Positions 54,561-64,000 of a DNA stretch of 64,000 nt are shown one piece after another. The stretch is taken from assembly GCA_947000775.1 (NCBI GenBank), contig CAMQGK010000056.1, forward strand, positions 345,501 through 409,500, given 5' to 3'. A model generated the notes under the pieces. The model saw nothing but the letters and a program-made list of their open reading frames with translations. It was not told where the DNA came from and did no database searches. Numbering within the stretch: the stretch's first letter is position 1; every line of letters begins with the position of its first letter. The position numbers were made by a program, and so were the translations under genes. This DNA comes from Pterois miles. Taxonomy: Eukaryota > Chordata > Actinopteri > Perciformes > Scorpaenidae.

Positions 54561-55469
54561 GATTCCCAAAGTACCTGCTTGCCTTTGTGTGTGTTTTGTA
54601 CTCCTGGATCATTAATCAGTTGGTTTGACTGCTCCTGCAAGGACGTGGCAGCAACAAGGACACTGTGTTGGCTTTTTGTTTGGCTGTTTTGAAACCAGTC
54701 CGGCTTTGTGGATATCTGTTAATGATCCGTCATACTAGTGATCACTCTATGTGATTGTATGAAACCTGTAGTGAGGCCTGGCATAAGACTGTGATGCTTT
54801 TGGCTCAAAGATTTCGGCACATAAGCACAATGTCATCCTCCCCTTTTCTGTCCGCTGCGGACCATGGGCCCATATCTCAGCGCTGCTTCATCTCATCTGT
54901 TCCAGCCTGTAATCTCTCCGCTGGGTGAATCAGGAGGAGTGGTTCCCATTTGAGGGAATGAGTCAGAGAGAGATAGATGACTGGTCTCAGAAGAGGAGAG
55001 GGTGGAGAGGAGGTCTGGCTCATTTGACAATGAAGGAGTAGATAAAGGGCAATCATGCCATGGAGTGCCAATCCAAACAGAATGAATTGATGAGTGGAAT
55101 TCTTTGGTACAATCTTGGTTATAATGAAAATCTGCCTCATAACCCTCATAACTGCGGCTCAGCCTCAGATAGAGTCCAACAACGCTTTATCTCTGTGCTA
55201 CCATGTGGACAATGACAATGCTAACATGCTGATGTTATACACAGTCAGGACCGGGTTGGAACTCATAAGTGGGTCGCAGGAGATTTAATCAGGGTTGCCA
55301 AATCAATTTGCAAAATTTCTTTCATTGTCTTGTAACATTTACCCGTTTGAGCCACACGAGGGAGCCTGAATGTTTGTTTTGTTCTCATAATTGCAGCCTA
55401 CTTATAAAATCAAATCTAATAAGAAAGGCTACCTCACATTCTGTTTCTTTTACTGATGAGTCTGTTAAA

Positions 55470-55900
55470 GGAACTGTGTGTAACAATTAGGGGGGATCTA
55501 TTTACAGAAATGCAGTATAATATTAATGATATATAATATGTTTTCTTTAATAATTACCTGATAAGAAGAATTGTGTTTTCGTAAGCCTAGAATGAGCCAT
55601 TTATATCTACATAGAGAGCCAGTCCTCCTCATGGAGTTCTCTATGTTGCACCGCCATGTTTCTACAGTAGTCCAGAACGGACAAACCAAACACTGGCTCT
55701 AGAGAAAGACTTTCACGTTTTTATGTTACCTAAAGGCCACCATTTTTCTCCGACATGCTTGTGAAACTGCCATAATGCGAGACACAGTGTGCAAAACTGT
55801 GGTACCACCAGCAACTGTTGGAAAGGGAGAAATGTGCGGAGGGTTGGCTGCAATCAACCACACCACTAGATGCTGCCACATTCTACGCATTGCACCTTCA
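55470..55900 (+). repeat. Interspersed repeat family D, plus copy
   Basis: Shares AACACTGGCTCTAGAGA, GAAAGACTTTCACGTTT, CAAAACTGTGGTACCACC and ACATGCTTGTGAAACTG with the reverse of 57395-57850. Confidence 0.75.
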
Positions 55901-56881
55901 AAACTGCTTAAAACAAACCGACACCTGTTGCTGGAACTTGCTTTGCTTTAGACCAAAAATTGTGCCACAGCAGCTTGAGCACACTCTACAAATGCATCCT
56001 GTGCATAGCTCCTAATTTACTGGAAATTTTATGTTTGTATCAGATCACCTGCAAGTCACTGAAACACCGGTCTAGCTTTTTATACCCCTTTTTATGTTGT
56101 AGAGGCTGTAACAAAAAGACATTGACGCTCCTCATAGTACACACATTTATTGATCATTAATCCAGCAGTTTCACCACTTAGGTTTTGCACTTCATTCCTG
56201 TGGTTTATCGGTTTTAATGAGGCGCAGTAAAAGTTAAATGTAAGAAGTTTATGGGGCATTTTTTTTATGATTCTGTGGTTTTTCTTCTTTATGTGGATGC
56301 ATCTATCTATCTGAGAAAAACACAGTGGGTGTGAACAAAATGCAGTATGCTGTACCTACAGTAAGCAACACATATGGAAAACTCTGTATTTTTTTTGAGG
56401 GAATCTATGTACTGCAGCTTTTTTCTCTCTGTTATTATGCTTCCATCCCTGCTGCTTGTAACTGCATTATGCCGGATGACTTTCACAACAGGGAGCCACA
56501 CGTCTGGTGCTTTCATTTTGCACATGGTGAGGGTGCACACACAGACTAATGAGAGCCCTCCTCAACTGCTGAGAGCATGACCCAGATGAAGGGCGGAGAG
56601 ATCATGGCAACACTCTGTCTGTGAGAGTGAGCGTGCATCCCATTGAAAACATGCACTTAGAGCTGATCTGCTAAAGTAGCTCATTACTGGCGGAAAGGCA
56701 GCACTCAGCACACCGCCCCATGGCCTGACAGAAACCAGCTTGTCAAGTGTGAAGTGACGGCAGTTCCTTGTCTGAATACTCAGTGTGACTCAGCCGTCCC
56801 AACACGGCCACACAACGCCAGTTTGATGAGTACAACAGTCTGTTAGGTCACATTTGATTAGCAGTTTGTAATCAGTTTACA

Positions 56882-57285
56882 AAGGAGGTGTTTTAGTGTT
56901 GCTTCCTCATTCTCTGCTGTCTTGAGTCATTCACATCTACACTGGGCGATTTATAAGTTCCTATAATAAATCTTTGCTAACATAAGTCACAAGAATTGCC
57001 GTGGACATTTTTTATCTTGACAAAAAATTCAAGAATCAAATAAGATATTGTTGGAGCCGATAATTCATCTGCCTTACAGAGGAGGTGTTTTATTGTTGCT
57101 TCCTCATTCTCTGGTGTCTTCAGTCATACATCTGATCTGCACTGGGTGATTTATATGTTGCTGTAATACATTTAATGAATGAATCTTTGTTTAAATAAGT
57201 CACAAGGATTGTCGTGGGCATGTTTTATCTTGACAAAAAAAATCAAGAATGAAATAAGATATTGTTGGAGCAGATAATTCATACT
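56882..57285 (+). repeat. Two-copy tandem duplication of about 190-205 bp
   Basis: Copy 1 (56882-57070) and copy 2 (57079-57285) share AGGAGGTGTTTTA, GTTGCTTCCTCATTCTCT, AATAAGATATTGTTGGAGC and GATAATTCAT. Copy 2 has a short AATGAATG insertion. Confidence 0.85.
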
Positions 57286-57394
57286 GTACTTTCATACTTC
57301 TTTTCATTTTCATTTACTTGTGCTGCAAAAATCTGGTCACAAAATGTATAAAGGCTTTACTTTGATTACTGATAAATCAAAAGTTAACAGCTAA

Positions 57395-57850
57395 GGATTT
57401 AAAGGTACATTGTGCAGGATTTGGTGACATCTAGTGGTGAAATTGCAGACAGTAACCAGCTGAATACCCCTTCGCTTATTTCTCCCTTTCCAAGACTGTA
57501 ACGTGAGCCACCTAGTACAAAACTGTGGTAACGCCATTCACCTCACTCAGAGGCCATCCTCACCATAAAAACACGACTTCAGGAGCAATGGTAGTCAGAC
57601 GGTGGCTGGCGGTACCACGGTTTTGCATTTTGCAGCTCACGTTCCTCCAGTTTCACAAGCATGTCAGAGAACTACGGTGGCCTTCAGGTAATGTAAACAC
57701 ATGAAAGTCTCTCTCTAGAGCCAGTGTTTGGTTTAACATATGAACTCTGGCCCAAGGCAGGGATTGGTTTGTCCATCCTGGGCTATTGTAGAAACATGGC
57801 GGAGCAACATGGTGGATGACCCACTCCCTGTGTAGATATGAGGAGCTCAC
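57395..57850 (-). repeat. Interspersed repeat family D, reverse copy
   Basis: Begins GTACATTGTGCAGGATTTGG and includes CATCTAGTGGTGAAATTGCA and AGTCTCTCTCTAGAGCCAGT; inverted relative to 55470-55900. Confidence 0.8.
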
Positions 57851-60399
57851 TGAAAAGGCCTTGACACACCAAGCCGAGGGTCGGCCATCGGCCAGTTTGG
57901 GGCCGTTGATGAGCGTCTGTCAGCCTAGTCTGCCCATGTCAGAGGTGTTTCGGCCAATTTACCATGTTGAATCAGCAGATATCACTCTGATCAGCTGTTC
58001 AGCTTAAAAAAAAATCAATGCATGAGGAGAGAAACAGAAATGAGGGAAGCAAGCCATTGACCAAGAGGAAAAGACAAAAGGCTCTTCTCATTTTTCAACT
58101 TCATCTGATCTGATCATCCTAATACACAGATATTAACACCATGGCCATCTGGAATGAAACTAAGCGGTGAGTGAGAGTGGTGCGAAAATGGTCTGCAAAT
58201 GCTGCTTTGTTTCATTTATGTATCATAACTACGGCTTGTACAGTATATCTGCCGTCCTCAGTCTTCAGGTTTCCCTTTTTGAATGATGAATGCAGACCAC
58301 CGCGACCTGCTGTTATGGAGAGTTATTTCATCTCACGCGGGTGCATAACGTATGCGGTAACTGGCCGTCGGTTGTAGTCTTTATGGTGTGTTCGAGTGCA
58401 ACTTGTTGGCCAAGACAAAGGTGACCTGAGGCGATGCAACAGATGACCTTCATCTAGTTGCCTAGTTGTTTGATGTCGGGCTGATGTTCCTTGGCCTTTA
58501 GCTAACGAAAACACAACAATTCTTAGTTTCAGATGATTATACAATCAAGAAAACAGACTAATGGATATTATATTCTGTTTCTGCTAATAGAAACCCTGAA
58601 ATGTTACACACTTTTTAATGCAAAAATAAATTCAATACTCATAGGATATTGATGACAAATTTGTTAATTCATCTAAACACTACTGTATGTGATGGTGGTA
58701 ATGATCTATATTCTGTCTAATCTTTCCCTGGGTGCTTCCCCCTTCAGATGTCCACACTTCTCTTCTCTCTTCACAGCCATCTTTGATATCTTTGAGGATC
58801 TCCCACTCCTGGGAAGCTGCAAGAACTAAATTTGACAACAGAATGCAGACATGAAAAATTCTCCAACCCTCCAATCGAGACTTGACATCCCTCCCAATTA
58901 CACAGGGTTTGAAATAAAAAAAAAAAAAAAGAAAAAACAAACTTTGAAAGCCTTCATCCTGCATCTGCTTGCTTCTGTCATAAGGTCCGAGGCTGGGCTG
59001 TCACAAAGTAGTGAGCGTGTTGCAACTGAGTTGAGTCAACCCAAGGTTGTCGGCACCTCATTAAAACTAATCACTGCCGTACACAGATTATGACTCATTG
59101 AAAGTTCGCAGGATGTTGGATGAGACAGGAAGAGAGGGAGAGAGAAATGCCATAATGCAGATGCCCTAACATCTGTAGTTTATACAGCTTTATACGGCAG
59201 CACAGCCCATTCTGAGTGTGCAGCAAGGTGAATGCTACAAAACAGACACTGAAATCAGCCCTAATGGCAGCACTCTACCGATGATTTGGATAGTGGATAC
59301 TGTATCAGTTTTCTCCTCTTGCAGTGGATTATAGCATCGCAAAGCATTAGACTTGCTAATTTACTCTACGTCTCTGTTCACTACTGAATGGAGCCATAAA
59401 TATTAATACGTTCACACTCCCCTCCTGGCTGCTTGTCATGCGTTGAAGGGATTGCGGATGATGGTATCATAATGTTAATTAGGTTTGCAGGAATAATCTC
59501 AGCAGCAAACCTCTGGACAGGCTGACATGCTGAGGTGATGACTTTCCTGCCATTCTTAATATTGTCTGGATATACTGCAACATGGAGAACATGCGGCAAG
59601 GGGGGAAACTGTCCATCACCTCATTTCATAGCATAATTAATCTTTTTTCTCACATAAAAGGCTTTTCCAATTTAATATTAAAGAGGGACATTATCTAAGA
59701 AATAGTGATTATGTTTTGTCACACAAAAAGGTACAGTACAGTGAATATCAGCAAGTACACAACTCAGAGTGCACACTCACCCACACACACACAAATGCAG
59801 CCATTAGTGTAAAAATCAATTATTCATCAATTTTTCCAGCCCAGCTCTGAGCAGCACCCACACACAACCAGCCTCCAGAGGTCATTTTGTCACATGTAGT
59901 CAACATGTGGCTTATTGTTCAGTCATCAAAAACTGAGTGCTGCATTGCACGACACGTGGTTACTGTAAATTACCACTATAGCAACAGTTGCTTTGCTTTC
60001 TGGTACATTTTCTGTTTTCCACAACTGGAAGAAAAATTCAAAAATTCGAGAGCAAACGAGATGCTCTGATCTTTAAGTTTTCTGATCTTTCTAATGAAGT
60101 GAGCAGGAGAGGTTTGTGTCTTCGCAACTCTGCAGAACAAAAGGACATTTTTTTTTTTTTTTCATTTTGTTAAGGCCAGACAGGGAGGCAAAAACTTTTC
60201 ATGCACTGGTCAATTTTTGGGCTATTTTGCTTCCATAATACGTCTTCTTTCTAGTGGCGACTAGTGGATGGAAAACATCCAAAATGCACATTTTATTTTA
60301 TTTATATTTTATTTACTTTATTACACTTTGTCTATTTGTGTCTGTAACTTTTTCCTAAAGTCACTAAAAATGATCAGTCTGTGCATATTTCAACGTCAC
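57851..60399. other. Gene-free stretch
   Basis: About 2.5 kb without a supported gene. 59390-59600 is free of the recognised repeats and has TAAT-type motifs (TTAATTAGG). Whether it is conserved cannot be judged from one sequence. Confidence 0.4.
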
Positions 60400-61045
60400 T
60401 GGGGTGGATAACACGTTAATGCAAATTTGCTTTAATGCCACTAATTCTTTTAATGCACTAAAGCATCCATGTCATATTAGTTTGTTATGAAGGAGGTTAA
60501 ATAATGCTCCAAAATTAAGCTAAATTTTGGTGAGGAAAAACTGGTGTGGCAATTTTCAAAGGGGTCCCTTGACTTCTGACCTCAAGATATGTGACTTCTG
60601 TGGGTACCCACGATCCACCCTTTACAGACATGCCCACTTTATGATAATCATATGCAATTTAGGGCAAGTAAGAGTCAAGTCAGCACACTGACACACTGAC
60701 AGCTGTTGTTGCCTGTTGGGCTTGAGTTTACCATGTGATGATCTGAGCATATTTTATATGTTAAATGCAGTACCTGTGAGGATTTCTGGACAATATTTGT
60801 CATTGTTTTGTGCTGTTAATTGATTTTAAATAATAATTATACATATCCTGTATATTTGCGTATAGCAGCATATTTGCCCACTCCCATGTTGACAGGAGTA
60901 TTAAATACTTGACAAAGCTCCCTTTAAGATGAAAATTTTGATTAAAAAAATGTGGGATCAATCATGATTAACAATCAGTCATGATTAACTGTGGACAATC
61001 ATGCAATTAACTGCTATTAAATATTTTAATCAATTGACAGCCCGA
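60400..61045 (+). repeat. Interspersed repeat family A, longest copy
   Basis: Runs from GTTAATGCAAATTTGCTTTA through TTCAAAGGGGTCCCTTGACT, CAGCACACTGACACACTGAC, GCTGTTGTTGCCTGTTGGGC to the end ATTTTAATCAATTGACAGCC. It is the best of six copies for defining the unit. Confidence 0.85.
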
Positions 61046-61079
61046 AACATAACATTTCGGAAAACTTGTAATAAAAAAC

Positions 61080-61275
61080 ATCATTGTCTTAATATATGTA
61101 ATCAGCTGGAGAAGTTTCATGCTGATATCTATTAATTAAAAATGTTAACCCTATTCACCTGAAGTGTCGACTCCTACAACACATATCTTTAAAGGCTTAT
61201 TAAAAAAAAAAAAAAATCTCAATGCTGAGCTAGAAATCTCCACTTCAGTGGGCAAACTTTCTAGTTTCATCCCTC
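61080..61275 (-). repeat. Interspersed repeat family B, reverse copy
   Basis: CATGCTGATATCTATTAATT, CCTATTCACCTGAAGTG and ATCTTTAAAGGCTTATT are the reverse of the 6415-6620 copy. Confidence 0.7.
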
Positions 61276-62746
61276 TCTACAGTATATTACTGAGGAGTTT
61301 GTTCATATATGATTCATAGCCTGATTTATAGAAATTTTTATTCCTAAAAACATGGTGAAAATGGATTTATGGCTGCTGAAAGTACTTTCTGATTTATTGA
61401 GAGATTGAAAAGAGATATCAAAAGTTCCCTTGGTAAAAAGCTTTTACTCTAATATGACAGCAAAGTGAAACAAGATTTTTTAACCTGGCTTTATCCAATG
61501 TTCAGATTTATTTTCTGGAAACGTATGCAAATTGCAAGTGAAGATAATGCATCATTTGCATAATTAAACATACATTTTCTGAAAAATTGAAAAACAAAAA
61601 ATAATTGTCTCAATGTAAGTTTCATGCATGATAATATATTAGTTATTTTGACCTATTCAGCGGTGGTGTCTCCCATAAAATCTTTTATTACAAAGTTTTC
61701 TATGAAAATGAATTGCTCACCAGAGAAAATACAGTAGTCTTTTTTTTTTTTTTTTTTTTGCTCATCAGCTACTTTACTGAGCCCCTGGAGCTGCACAGGA
61801 TTCACAGTTTTGTTCAAGGACACCTCAGCGGGGTGACGCTCGCTGCCAAACCAGGCGCTCAAACAGGGCCTTCTACAGTTGTTGAAGGACAGACTCTGGT
61901 AACTATTATTCCAAACAAACATACAAGGGCAAAGCCACCAGATGGAAAGTCAACCCAGGCCCGGCAGCAAACAGAGGTTGAGCATCTGTTGCAGGGATGT
62001 ATCCAAGCCCACTCCGGAGCTCAAGACAAGTCTCGCCTCACCTTCCCTGCTGCTGTTACCTCTGACTCACATCTGACAAAGACCTACAGATGGGATCACA
62101 AATACCCCATGGATACTAACATTAAATTTCACTTTGAGATAATGCCCGCTAAAGTCTCATTAAATCCCAGTCAGCGATAATGCATGGTAAACTCCCATTA
62201 TGGTTTGATTAGAAGACACGGGGCCTGCCGTCGTGCTGATTGTGTTTTTAATCAGATCCTTCCTGCTGCAGAGCAAATAAGAAAAAAGAGGAGGAACAAT
62301 GGAAAACAAGCTGAGCAAGCAGAAACTATTTCTTGTCTCTCTAAGGACAATAGTGGGATTGTTGTGTATTGTTTTTGGCATAATGAAAGTATATGAGGCT
62401 GGCTTTTAAATGGGATTGTTTTTCTGTGTTATTACTGTGCGACTGCAGAAATGAACAATTTGGTGGAACACAAACCAGCAAAAAGAGAGTTTCATCAGTG
62501 TGATGTCTCTCCTACTTAAATGCTTTCAAACTTTATTAGCAAATTTTAATATTTGTACTTTTTACACTTAAAATAGCTTGGGTGCATTCTTGATCAGTGA
62601 CATTGATAATTTTAATAGGCGTATTTTATATGAATTAATGGCTCACTTTGTCCAGTAGACCAGGGGTTTTCTGGTGTGACACTGTGGGCCTCACCTCAGA
62701 CAAAGCTTGCTCAGTCGGTTTCTGGAAGGGCCATGATTATGTGATT
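61276..62746. other. Gene-free stretch with one unexplained open frame
   Basis: A plus-strand frame runs to a stop at 62178-62180 after a 19-T tract and a CATCAG that could be an acceptor (after 61769). The peptide (LELHRIHSFVQGHLSGVTLA...) resembles nothing I recognise and is not reported as a gene. No other feature. Confidence 0.3.
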
Positions 62747-63086
62747 TGTGACGGCCCCTCTGTGTTTGGGTCCTCTGCTGTGTTTTCTTTCTCAGCTAAT
62801 CAGGCAGCGTGGGACACACCTGAGCCCACAGTGCTCCCAGCTTAAAAGACGGAGGATGCAGCAGTCTGTGGCTGGCAGACCTCCTCGTACACCATACCTT
62901 TGCTCCTTGGTTTTTGCTTCTTCTTCCTTGTTTTACAGCACAACATCCATGCAGCACATTTTACACTACACTACCTACTCCACAGATTCCTCCCATACAT
63001 TCTTTTGATTTACTTTTGACAAACCTTTTGATTAATAAACCACTTTAATTGTTCAGTATATCCGTACGTCTCCTATTTTTGTCACA
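62747..63086 (+). mobile_element. LTR-like element (solo LTR candidate)
   Basis: Starts TGTGACGGCCCCTC and ends TTTTTGTCACA, with a TTAAAAGACGG TATA-like box and ATTAATAAACC near the 3' end. Similar plan to 32596-32858. Flanks GTGAT and GTTCT do not form a target duplication. No internal retroelement genes are present. Confidence 0.45.
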
Positions 63087-63454
63087 GTTCTTGAGCTGAG
63101 CTGATCGACACACTAAACAACTGAAACAAGAGCGTAGTAGTAGGTTGTGAGCCTGGTAGATAGCTCAGGGTGTTCGCCCTTTTTTATCATTAAGTAGTCA
63201 TTGATGGGGACGAAGGGAGGTGAGAGAGGATGGAGGAGCCAATATAGTCTAATATAAGGAGTATACCCACCTCTTCTTCTGGCAGTTTATACCCAGTGGT
63301 GGTTGTTGATGAAGTGGGTATACTATAAGGTAGATGGGTAGTAGGTGACCAAGGATGAACTCAGTATACTTTCCTATATTGTATATCCCAGCAGTGGCTT
63401 TTTGGCTGATAAGTGGGTATACTGTAAACCACCACAAGAGGAGGTGAGTATATT

Positions 63455-63780
63455 GGGGGCGGCAGTAGCTAGTTGTAGGGAGTTGGCTTGGGAACCGGAG
63501 GGTCACCGGTTCAAGTCCCGACATGGACCAAAAACTGAGTGTGAACTGGTAGCTGGAGAGGTGCCAGTTTACCTCTTGGGCACTGCCGATGTGCCCCTGA
63601 GCAAGGCACCAAACCCCCAACTGCTCGGGGCGCTTGTCAGGAGCAGCCCCCTCACTCTGACATCTCTCCATTGTTGCATGTATATGGGTCCTGTATGTGC
63701 ATGTGTGTGTTAACAACAGAGTGTAAATTGAATTTCCCCTAGTGGGACTAATAAAGGTTGATCTTCTTCTTCTTCTTCTA
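63455..63780 (+). mobile_element. tRNA-derived SINE
   Basis: 5' tRNA-like head with a B box GGTTCAAGTCC (63508-63518), a body with GAGCAAGGCACCAAACCCCC, and a 3' tail AATTTCCCCTAGTGGGACTA ATAAAGG ending in (TTC)n. Complete or nearly so. Confidence 0.85.
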
Positions 63781-64000
63781 TACACAGTATACCTGCATAT
63801 ACCCCCACTACACCACTGAGTACGTAATACCCACCTATCAGCCTTAAAGCCATTGGAATATCTAGAGCCAGGGGGGCAATTATTATTCCTGGGGGGCCAC
63901 ATGACAAACTCAGAAACAAACACTGTCAGACGTAACCTCTATTTTACCACTAAAGAAAACATATTATTATTTTATTCTTATTATTCTTATTCTTATTTTT

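Noticed and set aside
63461..63530. tRNA gene
   Set aside because: The B box belongs to the SINE head; the cloverleaf is not intact and a SINE body and tail follow.
63249..63923. Minus-strand 224-residue frame
   Set aside because: It lies over the reverse of a SINE and flanking repeats; no protein family is recognisable.

Overview
This is nuclear DNA from a ray-finned (teleost) fish. The evidence is multi-exon genes with GT-AG introns, many (GT)n and (AT)n microsatellites, and dense teleost-type interspersed repeats. Exon joins were worked out by hand from splice sites and reading phase. All complete multi-exon models below keep an open frame, except for one homopolymer problem near the 3' end of the DnaJ gene.

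Layout: (1) 277-~4500, + strand: last three coding exons and 3' UTR of lrp1. (2) 4920-~13770, - strand: a DTX3L-like RING/Deltex ubiquitin ligase of 631 residues, converging on lrp1; an ISRE-like and an NF-kB-like site lie at its first exon. (3) 15162-35830, - strand: an esyt1 (extended synaptotagmin 1) gene with 52 coding exons and 1,820 residues. (4) 37076-~41050, - strand: zc3h10. (5) 42960-~45660, + strand: a small ER-type J-domain protein (DNAJB9-like). (6) 47628-~54550, + strand: a 14-exon sorting nexin of the SNX5/6/32 type. (7) ~54550-64000: no gene I can support, mostly repeats.

The standout is esyt1. The C2C-C2D cassette, which is single in human ESYT1, is present here as three tandem copies of an 8-exon module. 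With the C2A-C2B module and the terminal C2 this gives nine C2 domains behind one SMP lipid-transfer domain, where the mammalian protein has five. Exon lengths and phases are nearly identical in all four modules.

The lrp1, esyt1 and zc3h10 neighbourhood resembles human 12q13, where these genes are also found; the DTX3L-like gene sits inside this block. Inferred roles: lrp1 is an endocytic receptor, the sorting nexin an endosomal SNX-BAR protein, esyt1 an ER-plasma membrane tether, the J protein an ER-lumen co-chaperone, zc3h10 an RNA/DNA-binding CCCH protein, and the Deltex protein a probable interferon-responsive ligase. They are neighbours by synteny, not an operon.
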